Below, in pieces: positions 44,141 to 53,049 of a stretch of 64,000 nt of DNA. The DNA lies in assembly GCA_025055075.1 (NCBI GenBank), contig JANWYV010000004.1, positions 145,149-209,148 of the forward strand, read 5' to 3'. This stretch comes from Blastocatellia bacterium (GTDB taxonomy: Bacteria > Acidobacteriota > Blastocatellia > HR10). The stretch's first letter is position 1. Each line of letters begins with the position of its first letter. The notes under the pieces were generated by a model. It had not been told where the DNA came from and made no database searches. It worked only from the letters and a program-made list of their open reading frames with translations. Position numbers and translations under genes: made by a program.

Positions 44141-45709
44141 ATGAAGAAGATCGTCGAATGCATCCCGAATTTCAGCGAGGGACGGCGACTTGAAGTCGTC
44201 GATGAGATCGTACGCGCGATCGAGTCCGTTCCCGGCGTTCTCGTGCTCGATCGCGAGATGGACCGCGATCACAATCGCTCAGTCATCACCTTCGTCGCCG
44301 AACCGGAAGCGGCGGTCGAGGCCGCCGTGCGCGCCACGCGCCGCGCCGCTGAACTCATTGACCTCAACGAACATCGAGGAGAGCACCCTCGGATCGGTGC
44401 GACCGATGTCATTCCCTTCGTTCCCATCCGCAACGTCACGATGGAGGAATGCGTCGCATTGGCGCGAGAGACGGGTCGCCGAATTGCTGAAGAGTTGAAC
44501 ATCCCCGTCTATCTCTACGAGCGCGCGGCCACGCGTCCGGATCGCGTCGACCTGGCGAACATCCGCAAGGGCGAGTTCGAGGGTTTGCGCGAAGCGATCG
44601 CTCGCGATCCCGATCGCGCGCCGGATTTCGGTCCACCGCGTGTACATCCGACGGCCGGCGCGACCGTCGTCGGCGCGCGTCCTCCGCTCATCGCCTATAA
44701 CGTGAATCTTAACACGAACGATATCGAGATCGCGCGCAAGATCGCGCGAGCCGTTCGCGGACGCGATGGCGGATTGCGATATGTGAAGGCTCTCGGATTC
44801 GAGCTGAGAGATCGCGGGATCGTCCAGGTCTCGATGAACCTCGTGGATTACGAACAGACCCCGATCTTTCGCGCCTTCGAGATGGTCAAACGGGAAGCCG
44901 AACGCTACGGCGTGAGCGTGCGGGGCAGCGAGATCGTCGGTCTCGTTCCGCAAGCCGCCCTCGATGCGTGCGCCGAGTGGTACCTGCAGCTGGAGAACTT
45001 CAGTCGAGAGCAAATCCTAGAGAATCGCTTGGCGGCTGCATTGGCCCAAGCTGAAGCGGCAGCTTCCTCGGCGGCTCCAACCTTCGGCGTCCAACCGTTT
45101 CTGGATGCGGTCGCCGCAGCGACGCCAGCGCCTGGCGGAGGGAGTGCTGCCGCCCTCTCTGGCGCTCTAGCGGCCGCTCTCGGCGAGATGATGAGTCGTC
45201 TGACGTTACAGAAGCCGCGGTTCGAGAACGTGCACGAGCGCCTGCGCGCGGTGCTCGCGCAGCTTGAGGACCTGCGTCGCACGCTCTCCGCCGCGATCGA
45301 AGCCGATGCGGAGAGCTTTCGTCGCGTTATGGCTGCCTATCGGCTGCCGAAGGAGACCGAAGAGCAGCAACGCCTTCGCCACCAGGAGATTCAAGAGGCA
45401 CTCAAGGCCGCCGTCATCGTCCCCGCGCGCACTGCCGAAGCGGCTCACGCTGTGCTGCGCGCGCTCCTGGAGCTGGCCCAGATTGGTTCGCCGAACGCCC
45501 TCTCCGATGTCGCCGTCGGCGCGCAATTGGCCCTTGCAGCCATCAAAGGTGCGTACTACAACGTCCTGGCCAATCTCACCGCCATCACCGATCAAGCCTT
45601 CAACAACGAATACCACAACCGCGTGCTCGCGCTCTTGGAAGAAGCGGAGGACTGGGCGACGCACGTGGAGACGCAGTTGCTCAATCAGTTTGCTTCGGCA
45701 AGCGAATGA
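44141..45709 (+). CDS. ftcD: bifunctional glutamate formimidoyltransferase/formimidoyltetrahydrofolate cyclodeaminase
   Basis: A 522-residue fused protein. Residues 1-300 are the formiminotransferase (KKIVECIPNFSEGRRLEVVDE, EHRGEHPRIGATDVIPFVP with the catalytic-region His, YNVNLNTNDIEIARKIA). Residues 325-515 are the cyclodeaminase (AAATPAPGGGSAAALSGALA, SPNALSDVAVGAQLALAAI). Together they move the formimino group of formiminoglutamate, from histidine breakdown, to tetrahydrofolate and deaminate it. Many bacteria have only one domain; the fused form resembles the animal enzyme. No hut genes are adjacent. Confidence 0.93.
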   Translation: MKKIVECIPNFSEGRRLEVVDEIVRAIESVPGVLVLDREMDRDHNRSVITFVAEPEAAVEAAVRATRRAAELIDLNEHRGEHPRIGATDVIPFVPIRNVTMEECVALARETGRRIAEELNIPVYLYERAATRPDRVDLANIRKGEFEGLREAIARDPDRAPDFGPPRVHPTAGATVVGARPPLIAYNVNLNTNDIEIARKIARAVRGRDGGLRYVKALGFELRDRGIVQVSMNLVDYEQTPIFRAFEMVKREAERYGVSVRGSEIVGLVPQAALDACAEWYLQLENFSREQILENRLAAALAQAEAAASSAAPTFGVQPFLDAVAAATPAPGGGSAAALSGALAAALGEMMSRLTLQKPRFENVHERLRAVLAQLEDLRRTLSAAIEADAESFRRVMAAYRLPKETEEQQRLRHQEIQEALKAAVIVPARTAEAAHAVLRALLELAQIGSPNALSDVAVGAQLALAAIKGAYYNVLANLTAITDQAFNNEYHNRVLALLEEAEDWATHVETQLLNQFASASE

Positions 45710-45727
45710 GGAGAACCGAAGTACGCC

Positions 45728-47671
45728 TCAGGCCGTTGCCGGCGTATCGCCGGGCACAGGGGGCAAAAGAGGCTTCAGCACACGCGGTTCTCGTTCCTTA
45801 TCTTGCTCCCTCTCCGACTCACTCGCAGGAGGAGGTGGTGCAGAGGCCGCTGTCCTGTCGGCGCATCCTTCGACGATCTGGCGAATCTCCTGAGCATCGA
45901 GCGTCTCCTTCTCTAAAAGCGCTTGGACGAGCCGTTCGACAGCTTCCCGATTCTCCAGGATGATCTGTCGCGCGCGCTCATATTGCTCCATGATGATGCG
46001 ATTGACCTCCTGGTCGATCTTGACGGCCGTATCTTCGCTATAGTTCTGGTGGCGGACCAGCTCCTTCCCCAGGAAGATGGCCTCATCGCTGCGTCCGAAT
46101 GTGAGTGGTCCCAATCGCGACATGCCGAATTCACACACCATCTTGCGCGCGATCTCGGTCGCTCGCTCCAAGTCGTTGCTCGCGCCAGTGGTCATGCTTC
46201 CCAGGAAGATCTCTTCGGCCACGCGCCCGCCCATCATGATGGCGATCTGACTCTCCAAGTACTCGCGCGTGTGCATGTAACGATCGGATTCGGGCAACTG
46301 CTGCGTCACTCCAAGCGCCATGCCGCGCGGGATGATCGTCACCTTGTGGATGGGATCGGCATGCGGGACCTTGAGGGCGACGATCGTATGTCCGGCTTCG
46401 TGATAGGCCGTGTTCCGCTTCTCCACTTCGGAGATGACGATCGAGCGGCGCTCGGTGCCCATGAGGACCTTATCCTTCGCCGCCTCGAAATCCTGCATGG
46501 TGACGGCCTTGCGATTGTGCCGCGCGGCGATCAGAGCGGCCTCGTTGACGAGATTCGCCAAATCGGCGCCGGTGAAGCCCGGCGTGCCGCGCGCGATCAC
46601 TGAGAGGTCTACATCCTCCCCCAACTGCACCTTCCGCGTGTGCACGCGCAGGATCTCCTCGCGCCCGCGCACATCAGGCCGATTCACCACGATGCGCCGA
46701 TCGAAGCGGCCGGGCCGCAACAGCGCCGGATCGAGCACATCGGGACGATTGGTCGCTGCCATGAGAATAATCCCGTCGTTCGACTCGAAGCCGTCCATTT
46801 CGACGAGCAATTGATTGAGCGTCTGCTCCCGCTCATCGTGACCGCCGCCCAGTCCCGCCCCGCGATGTCGGCCAACGGCGTCAATTTCATCAATGAAGAC
46901 GACGCACGGCGCATGCTTCTTCGCCTGCTCGAAGAGATCGCGCACGCGGCTCGCGCCCACGCCGACGAACATCTCGACGAATTCCGATCCCGAGATCGAG
47001 AAGAACGGCACGCCCGCTTCGCCCGCGACCGCGCGCGCCAAGAGCGTCTTCCCCGTCCCGGGCGGTCCCATCAAGAGAACCCCCTTCGGGATGCGCCCGC
47101 CGAGCTTCTGGAACTTCTGCGGGTCTTTGAGGAAATCAATGATCTCCTTCAGCTCTTCCTTCGCCTCATCCACGCCGGCCACGTCTTTGAACGTCACTCG
47201 CTTTTGCTGTCCCGAGAACATACGGGCGCGACTTTTGCCGAAGCTGAGCGCTTTGTTACCGCTGGCCTGCATCTGCCGCAGCATGAAGACCCAGAAGGCC
47301 CCGAAGAGGAGAATGGGGAGAACCCACGTGAGGAACATCATCCAGTACGTGTCCCCTCCTCCGCGAAAGACGACGCGGGGACGCACATCCGCCTCCGATC
47401 CGACATCGGTGAGCATCTCGGCCACACGTGCGGCGACCTCTTGATTCGCCAATTCGGTCCGAAAGCGCCGTCCGTCGCGCAGCGTTCCCGTCACTCGATC
47501 ATCTTCGATGACGGCTTCGACGACCTGCCGCTGTCGAATCGCCAAGACCAAATCCGAGAACGGCAGTTCCGTCACCGCTCGCGTGGTGGACGTTTGGAAG
47601 AAGTTATAGAGCAGCAGGGCGCCGCCCACCATCATGATCCAGAAGATCAATTGTCGCGCTCTCGAGTCCAA
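45728..47671 (-). CDS. ftsH: ATP-dependent zinc metalloprotease FtsH
   Basis: A 647-residue AAA+ membrane protease. Two transmembrane helices (around 8-24 and 109-131) flank a periplasmic domain. The Walker A loop GPPGTGKT lies at 202-209, Walker [12 protein letters not shown], the second region of homology near [18 protein letters not shown], and the zinc site HEAGH at 424-428. The tail is proline/glutamate rich. It degrades unneeded membrane and cytoplasmic proteins such as LpxC in other diderms. It lies 81 nt downstream of tilS; the usual hpt gene between them is absent. Confidence 0.97.
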   Translation of the reverse strand: MDSRARQLIFWIMMVGGALLLYNFFQTSTTRAVTELPFSDLVLAIRQRQVVEAVIEDDRVTGTLRDGRRFRTELANQEVAARVAEMLTDVGSEADVRPRVVFRGGGDTYWMMFLTWVLPILLFGAFWVFMLRQMQASGNKALSFGKSRARMFSGQQKRVTFKDVAGVDEAKEELKEIIDFLKDPQKFQKLGGRIPKGVLLMGPPGTGKTLLARAVAGEAGVPFFSISGSEFVEMFVGVGASRVRDLFEQAKKHAPCVVFIDEIDAVGRHRGAGLGGGHDEREQTLNQLLVEMDGFESNDGIILMAATNRPDVLDPALLRPGRFDRRIVVNRPDVRGREEILRVHTRKVQLGEDVDLSVIARGTPGFTGADLANLVNEAALIAARHNRKAVTMQDFEAAKDKVLMGTERRSIVISEVEKRNTAYHEAGHTIVALKVPHADPIHKVTIIPRGMALGVTQQLPESDRYMHTREYLESQIAIMMGGRVAEEIFLGSMTTGASNDLERATEIARKMVCEFGMSRLGPLTFGRSDEAIFLGKELVRHQNYSEDTAVKIDQEVNRIIMEQYERARQIILENREAVERLVQALLEKETLDAQEIRQIVEGCADRTAASAPPPPASESEREQDKEREPRVLKPLLPPVPGDTPATA

Positions 47672-47752
47672 CTCTCGTCCCTCCTCTCCCGACGGCTCGC
47701 GGGCGCGATAGCCCGGCTGTCGAATGTCCGATGTAAGTGTATCACAGCGCGC

Positions 47753-49159
47753 TCACTCTCGGCCACGCTCGAAGCGAATCACGGCCAGGCGCTGCGTCTC
47801 GGAGTGAACGGCGAATTCCGCCGCCACGGGAAGCGCCGGCGCGCACACGATGCGATCTTCATCAGCGGTGACGACCAGCGGCCAGCGATCGCGCTCCGAG
47901 ACCGGAATGCGATGCGCCCACATGAGCGTCTTGAGCTTGAGCGGTCGCCGCCGCCCGACCGGAACGTATCGATCCCCAGGTCGACGCGAGCGTACGGCCA
48001 GACGTTCGGGCACACGCTCATCGTCGAGCACCACGATCCGATCAGAAGATGGCGGTGCCTCCGTCCGCCCCCGCTCCCATCGAATCACGAAGCCCGCGAC
48101 CTCAATCGGTTCGCTCGGGCGCAACTCCCTCCAATAAGGCTGCGGCCGCTGCGGCCGACGCATGAATGTGAGCGCGTCGAATTCGCGCCAAGCGATCACC
48201 GCGGCGGGCAGGAGGACGCGACGCCCGCTCTTCCCCGGTTCCAATAATTGGTCCAATGCCTCCACATGCTGACTCGTCACCCGCCGCGTGTGCCCGCACA
48301 ATTGCCGGATGGCCTCGCGCAACGCCCGTGCGCGAAGCGCCGGATGGAGTGCTCGCAACTTCTCCACTGAGAGGCGAATCATGTCGCGCTCATATGAGAT
48401 GACTGCGTCGGGGAACACGTTGCCGAGAATCTCATCGAAATAGGTCTCGTCCACGCGCAGTCGTTCGGCCGCGCGCCCGATGGCTTCCAAAGCCCGAGGA
48501 TTCAACGCCAAGAGCCGAGGCAGAAGCTCCTGCCGCACCCGATTGCGCCATCGCTCCAGCTCCAGATTCGAACGATCCACGCGATAGGGGATCCCCAACG
48601 CCTCGCAATAAGCGCGCGTCTCCTCGCGCCGCACAGCCAGAAGCGGACGAATGATGAGATCATCCACGATGGGATGAATGCCGCTCAATCCTTCGATGCC
48701 GGCTCCCCGCAGCAAGCGCATGAGGAACGTCTCCGCCTGATCCGTGAGCGTATGACCAGTGGCGATGCGGCGCGCTCCCACCTCGGCGGCCACGCGGCGC
48801 AGGAAAGCGTATCTGACTTCGCGCGCCACTTCTTCCAAGTTCCGCCCCTCTGCTTGCGCGAGCGCCCGCACATCCTGACGCTCACTTGTGAATGGGAGAT
48901 CGAGTCGCTCGGCCAATTGCTGCACGAAGGCTTCATCGGCATCCGCCTCTTCGCCCCGCAACTGATGATTGAGATGCGCGACATGCAAGCGCAGATGAGG
49001 ATAGGCCGAATCTCGAAGCTCATTCAACAGATGGAGCAAGGCGACCGAGTCGGGTCCGCCGGAGACAGCGACGACAATTAAGTCCCCATCCTCCAGCATC
49101 CCATATCGCGTGATCGTCGCCCGAACTTTCGCTAAGAGCGCCGCGCGATCCAGCGCCAT
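47753..49159 (-). CDS. tilS: tRNA(Ile)-lysidine synthetase
   Basis: A 468-residue N-type ATP pyrophosphatase that converts C34 of the CAU-anticodon isoleucine tRNA to lysidine. The PP-loop SGGPDS (33-38), HVAHLNHQLRGEEADADE, ATGHTLTDQAETFLMRLLRG and YRVDRSNLE are diagnostic. The C-terminal TilS domain (RRPGDRYVPVGRRRPLKLK) is complete. It is an essential gene in bacteria using this decoding. It precedes ftsH in the same direction. Confidence 0.95.
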   Translation of the reverse strand: MALDRAALLAKVRATITRYGMLEDGDLIVVAVSGGPDSVALLHLLNELRDSAYPHLRLHVAHLNHQLRGEEADADEAFVQQLAERLDLPFTSERQDVRALAQAEGRNLEEVAREVRYAFLRRVAAEVGARRIATGHTLTDQAETFLMRLLRGAGIEGLSGIHPIVDDLIIRPLLAVRREETRAYCEALGIPYRVDRSNLELERWRNRVRQELLPRLLALNPRALEAIGRAAERLRVDETYFDEILGNVFPDAVISYERDMIRLSVEKLRALHPALRARALREAIRQLCGHTRRVTSQHVEALDQLLEPGKSGRRVLLPAAVIAWREFDALTFMRRPQRPQPYWRELRPSEPIEVAGFVIRWERGRTEAPPSSDRIVVLDDERVPERLAVRSRRPGDRYVPVGRRRPLKLKTLMWAHRIPVSERDRWPLVVTADEDRIVCAPALPVAAEFAVHSETQRLAVIRFERGRE

Positions 49160-49201
49160 TCCTCCTTCGATCGGTGCGAGGCCGCCCTTCGTCGGCGCGC
49201 G

Positions 49202-50410
49202 TCACTTCTTAGGTTCCCACGGTGGGAGCGTGCACCGCAAGGGCTTATCGGTGCGGAATCCCAAAAGGTAATCCGCCTGAATGAGCTTGTGAATCTCGCG
49301 CGTCCCCTCGTAGATGACCGCGCCTTTGCAATTGCGATAGAACCGCTCGACCGGATAGTCGTTCGAATACCCGTAGGCTCCGTAAATCTGCACGGCATTG
49401 GAGGCCGCTCGCTCGCTGGCGACGGTCGCGATCCATTTGGCCAGCGATGTCTCCCGCGTGTTGCGCAGCCCCATGTTCTTCATCCATCCGGCGCGCAGCC
49501 ACAGCAGTCGGCAAATTTGATAATCGGCCTCCATCTCGGCGAGCATCTCCTTGACTAATTGGTGCTCGCCGATGAGCTTGCCGAACGTTCGCCGCTCCAA
49601 CGCATATCGTACCGACGCGTCGCGACACGCGCGGATGAGTCCGGTCGCTCCCGCAGCTACCGTGTATCGTCCCTGGTCCAACGCGAACATCGCAATCTTG
49701 AAGCCCTCGCCTTCGTATCCGAGCAGATTCTCCTTCGGCACGCGCACGTCTTGCATGGATATCCACCCGGTATTGCCCGCTCGAATGCCGAGCTTGCCAT
49801 GAATGGTGCCCGTCGTCAGACCGGGCATTCCTCGCTCCACGATGAATGCGGAGACGCCCGAATGGTCGCGAACCTTCTTCTTCTCCAAATCCGTCCACGC
49901 GAAGACCAGAAAATGATCGGCGATGTCCGCCAGGCTGATCCACACCTTCTCCCCGTTGAGGATGTACGAGTCGCCATCCCGAATGGCCGTCGCCTGCATC
50001 CCGACGACATCGGAACCCGCATTGGGCTCGGTCAGGGCATAGGTCGCTATCTTCTCTCCCTTCGCCTGAGGGACAAGGTACCGTCGCTTCTGCTCTTCAG
50101 TCCCCCACGTGAGGAGCGTCAAGCAATTCAACCCCACATGGACGGACATCGGGACACGAAACGCCGTGTCTACGTATTCCAATTCCTCGCAGGCCAGGCC
50201 CAGCGCGATGTAATCAAAGCCCGCTCCGCCGTACTCCTCCGGAATGCAGATGCCCAGCAGGCCCAGCTCGCCCATCTTGCGCAGGATGGACGGATCAGTC
50301 TCTCCCTTCTCGTCCAGCTCTTTAATACGCGGCGCGATCTCGCGAGCAGCGAACTCACGCACCATCTTCTCCACCGCCAGATGATCTTCCGTCAATCGGA
50401 AATCAATCAT
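49202..50410 (-). CDS. acyl-CoA dehydrogenase
   Basis: A 402-residue FAD-dependent acyl-CoA dehydrogenase. The N-terminal helical domain includes LGICIPEEYGGAGFDYIAL. The beta domain holds TYALTEPNAGSDV and YILNGEKVWIS (both family signatures). The C-terminal domain carries ALERRTFGKLIGEHQLVK and the catalytic base Glu368 in AVIYEGTREIHKLI. This matches short/medium-chain enzymes rather than isovaleryl- or glutaryl-CoA types, though chain length cannot be read. Its start overlaps the glyoxalase-II-like gene by 8 nt, so the two are co-transcribed. Confidence 0.93.
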   Translation of the reverse strand: MIDFRLTEDHLAVEKMVREFAAREIAPRIKELDEKGETDPSILRKMGELGLLGICIPEEYGGAGFDYIALGLACEELEYVDTAFRVPMSVHVGLNCLTLLTWGTEEQKRRYLVPQAKGEKIATYALTEPNAGSDVVGMQATAIRDGDSYILNGEKVWISLADIADHFLVFAWTDLEKKKVRDHSGVSAFIVERGMPGLTTGTIHGKLGIRAGNTGWISMQDVRVPKENLLGYEGEGFKIAMFALDQGRYTVAAGATGLIRACRDASVRYALERRTFGKLIGEHQLVKEMLAEMEADYQICRLLWLRAGWMKNMGLRNTRETSLAKWIATVASERAASNAVQIYGAYGYSNDYPVERFYRNCKGAVIYEGTREIHKLIQADYLLGFRTDKPLRCTLPPWEPKK

Positions 50411-51062
50411 AGCTCTCCCCCTGCAAAAATGGATTCGTGCGACGCTCCCGCCCCAGCGTCGTCATCGGACCATGACCGCTGTAGACGCGAACGTGATCGC
50501 CAAGCGGCAGGAGCTTCTCCCGAATGGAGCGCATGAGCGTTGGCCAAGAACCACCGGGGAGATCCGTTCGGCCCACCGATCCGGCAAACAACGTATCGCC
50601 CGAAAAGAGCATGTCGTCCAGAAGGAATGACATCCCTCCCGGCGTGTGCCCAGGAGTATGAAGAGCCCGAATCCGATGCGCTCCGAAGCGCAGCTCCTCC
50701 CCATCCGAGAGCCAATGATCGGGCGTCGGTCCGGGTCTGACGCGCATGCCAAAGAGCGCTCCCCATTCGACCATGCGCTCGTAGAGGAAGAGGTCCTCCG
50801 GATGCAGACACACCGGCGCTCCCGTCGCCGCTTTCACCTCGGCTACCGCCCCCACATGATCCACATGCCCGTGCGTACAGAGGATGTATCTCGGCACCAG
50901 TTGATGCCGCGCGATGAACCCAAGGATGACCTCGGGTTCATCCCCCGGATCAATGATGATCGCCTCGCGTGTCCGCGCGCACCCGATGACATAGGTGTTC
51001 ATCCAAAACGGGCCGACCGGCTGCGTCTCAAGGATCAGGCCCCGATCTTCATGAACGCTCAT
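50403..51062 (-). CDS. glyoxalase II-like MBL-fold hydrolase
   Basis: A 219-residue metallo-beta-lactamase-fold protein. The metal site THGHVDHVGAV, the later HTPGHTPGGMSF and SGDTLFAGSVGRTDLPGGS, and the C-terminal YSGHGPMTTLGRERRTNPFL match the short glyoxalase II/persulfide dioxygenase-like hydrolases common in bacteria. ATG 51062 follows GAGGGAG at 5 nt; the frame is open to 51452 but those residues are not family-like. Substrate unknown. Confidence 0.88.
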   Translation of the reverse strand: MSVHEDRGLILETQPVGPFWMNTYVIGCARTREAIIIDPGDEPEVILGFIARHQLVPRYILCTHGHVDHVGAVAEVKAATGAPVCLHPEDLFLYERMVEWGALFGMRVRPGPTPDHWLSDGEELRFGAHRIRALHTPGHTPGGMSFLLDDMLFSGDTLFAGSVGRTDLPGGSWPTLMRSIREKLLPLGDHVRVYSGHGPMTTLGRERRTNPFLQGESYD

Positions 51063-51243
51063 GATGACTCCCTCGATGATCGCTCGTACATTGTGACTGA
51101 TGTCGGAGAGCACTGGCAAGAGAGAACGCGGCACTCCGGTGACGACGAATCGTCTTCGGTGCGAGCTTCCCGCCTGGTCTCCATCACGAGGAAATGCTAT
51201 CATAAGGCGGGCTATCCGAAGAGAGCGTGCGTGGAGGCAGGGT

Positions 51244-52197
51244 ATGAGCAAACCGCCAGAGCGATCGCCCCGTGCCCGGTTGGTCAAAAAAGGCACCGCA
51301 TCCGATGGACGCCCCGAAGATCGCGCCCGCTCTCCCGTCCACGCGACAGAAGCGCTCTTCCCTGAGGAACTCCCCCGCGAGCAGAAGAAAGTCGCCGCTG
51401 GACCTCGCGAGGGACGAACCCCAACGGCCTCACGCTCCTCTTCGACGAGCAAGCGCTCGCTCCGCCGCCCCGCTATCTCGGGTCCGGACCAATGGGGAAT
51501 CCTCCCGGATCGCCCCCTCTTCCCCTCCGCGCAACGGACTGCGAAACGTCAGCCCTTCAAGAGGGGCGAACAGAAACTCCCGCGTCGTGCTGCTTCTCGA
51601 AAAAAACGCGCTCGTCCGAAAGCCGCGCCCTCCCTTCCGAAGAAGCTCACCCCAGAGCAGCGCCGACGGGTAGAAGAACGCTATCGCGCGATGGTCGCTT
51701 CCGGCGAGCGTCCTCCCGAAGGACGCCGCAAGACGATCGCGCGAGAGTTGGGATTGCCGTATGCCCTCGTCTCCGAGGTTGTGAAGAACTATCTCCATCG
51801 CGAGCGCCTGCGTCGAACGAACTTCGAGATCGAGAAGATCTACTGGCGCGAGGTCCTCGCCGGACAAGATGATGCCCGCGCGATCGTCGAACGCGCGGCC
51901 GCGGAGTTGAAGCTCGATCCCGGTCGCATCTGGTGGTGGCTCGAAAAGCTCCATGAATGGCGCAAGACGCTCGATGCCGAACCGGAGGTGAGCGAGACTC
52001 AACGCGCGGCCATCCTCTCGTTCTACCAGGAATACCTGAAGCGGGAGACGCCTCCGGAGAAAGGCCTTCATCTCTTGATCAGCGAGACCCTCGGGAACGT
52101 CACACCTCGTCAGGTGCACAAGGTCCTCCTCCAACACCGGCTGAGCTTCTGGACGCGATTGAAGAACAACGCGCGGCCGGACGGCACGAGAGCGTGA
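51244..52197 (+). CDS. basic protein with three tandem HTH-like modules, function unknown
   Basis: A 317-residue protein not assigned to a family. Residues 1-130 are low-complexity and strongly basic (Arg/Lys/Ser/Pro). Three similar helical modules of about 50 residues follow at roughly 137-186, 194-240 and 251-302. Each runs QR..I...Y, a short loop often with PP, then an IA.ELGL/IS.TLG helix-turn followed by a V..V...L helix. This resembles repeated trihelical DNA-binding units. Nucleic-acid binding is inferred from charge and pattern. GGAGG precedes ATG 51244. It is divergent from the MBL-fold gene. Confidence 0.6.
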   Translation: MSKPPERSPRARLVKKGTASDGRPEDRARSPVHATEALFPEELPREQKKVAAGPREGRTPTASRSSSTSKRSLRRPAISGPDQWGILPDRPLFPSAQRTAKRQPFKRGEQKLPRRAASRKKRARPKAAPSLPKKLTPEQRRRVEERYRAMVASGERPPEGRRKTIARELGLPYALVSEVVKNYLHRERLRRTNFEIEKIYWREVLAGQDDARAIVERAAAELKLDPGRIWWWLEKLHEWRKTLDAEPEVSETQRAAILSFYQEYLKRETPPEKGLHLLISETLGNVTPRQVHKVLLQHRLSFWTRLKNNARPDGTRA

Positions 52198-52249
52198 TTC
52201 GAGTTGCCGAAAGCTCTTGCGACCCCGTACAATGACTCGCTGACGCGAG

Positions 52250-52981
52250 ATGACGAAATGGCATTCAAGGAGGCCGATCCTGCGGAGCGCGTGCCCCCTT
52301 TTGGTATTTCTCCTTCTGCTCACTCCTCTCCTCGCACAATCGCCCTCTTCATCAGCTCCTCTTGTGCCTGAGCTTCAGCGAGCTGAAGCGTATTGGGAAC
52401 AAGCGAGCGCCGCGCTTCGCGCGGCCGAGGAGGAGGCGCGAAAGGCGGAGGAGAAGGTCGAACGCTGGCGCGCTCTCTACGCTCGCGGGCTCGTCGCCCG
52501 ACGCGAAGTCGAATGGGCGGAACTTGAAGCCCAAACGGCGCGCATGCGATTGGTGGCCGCTCAAGAAGTTGAGCGCTTGGCTCGAGAAGCTCTGGCGCGC
52601 GCCAGAGAATATGCCGATCGAGCGGCCGAACGCGAGCGCCAACAGCGATTGCTTGAACGCACCGTCGCGCGCGTGTCCCGCTCCTATGGGCGGGGTCGCT
52701 TCACCATGAGCGACCTCGCTGCGCTCATGCGCGCGTACAAGTGGCGCTTCGGAACGCCCCTGCCCATCAGTGCACTCGGGCAAACGCCGACGCACGATCG
52801 CTTGGGCCTGGACCATCGTGGACGCGTGGACGTCGCGCTGCATCCGGAAAGCGAACAAGGACGCTGGGTGATCGAGTATCTGACGCGGCGTGGGATCCCC
52901 TATGTCGCTTTCAGCGACGAAATCCCGAACTCTGCCACCGGCGCGCACATTCACATCGGCCTCCCTTCGCTCCGGAAGTGA
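52250..52981 (+). CDS. exported coiled-coil protein with M15-like C-terminal domain
   Basis: A 243-residue protein. A signal peptide (CPLLVFLLLLTPLLAQ) is followed by a long Ala/Glu/Arg coiled coil (about residues 40-140). The compact C-terminal domain has QTPTHDRLGLDHRGRVDVAL and a terminal GAHIHIG. The spacing His182, Asp194 and His233/His235 is reminiscent of the zinc ligands of M15-type D-Ala-D-Ala peptidases (H...D...H). The resemblance is weak, so a wall-peptidase role is only a suggestion. Confidence 0.6.
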   Translation: MTKWHSRRPILRSACPLLVFLLLLTPLLAQSPSSSAPLVPELQRAEAYWEQASAALRAAEEEARKAEEKVERWRALYARGLVARREVEWAELEAQTARMRLVAAQEVERLAREALARAREYADRAAERERQQRLLERTVARVSRSYGRGRFTMSDLAALMRAYKWRFGTPLPISALGQTPTHDRLGLDHRGRVDVALHPESEQGRWVIEYLTRRGIPYVAFSDEIPNSATGAHIHIGLPSLRK

Positions 52982-53049
52982 GCCGCTCGCGTCCGGAGAG
53001 GCCTTCACGGCCCGCGTCTTGAGAGCGCTCGAATCGTGAGGACCCGAGC

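Noticed and set aside
44279..45013. 244-codon reverse ORF inside ftcD
   Set aside because: It is a shadow frame of ftcD, which has clear catalytic motifs on the forward strand.
46640..48247. 535-codon forward ORF across ftsH and tilS
   Set aside because: It runs antisense to two well-supported genes and has His/Asp/Arg-rich shadow composition typical of high-GC reverse frames.
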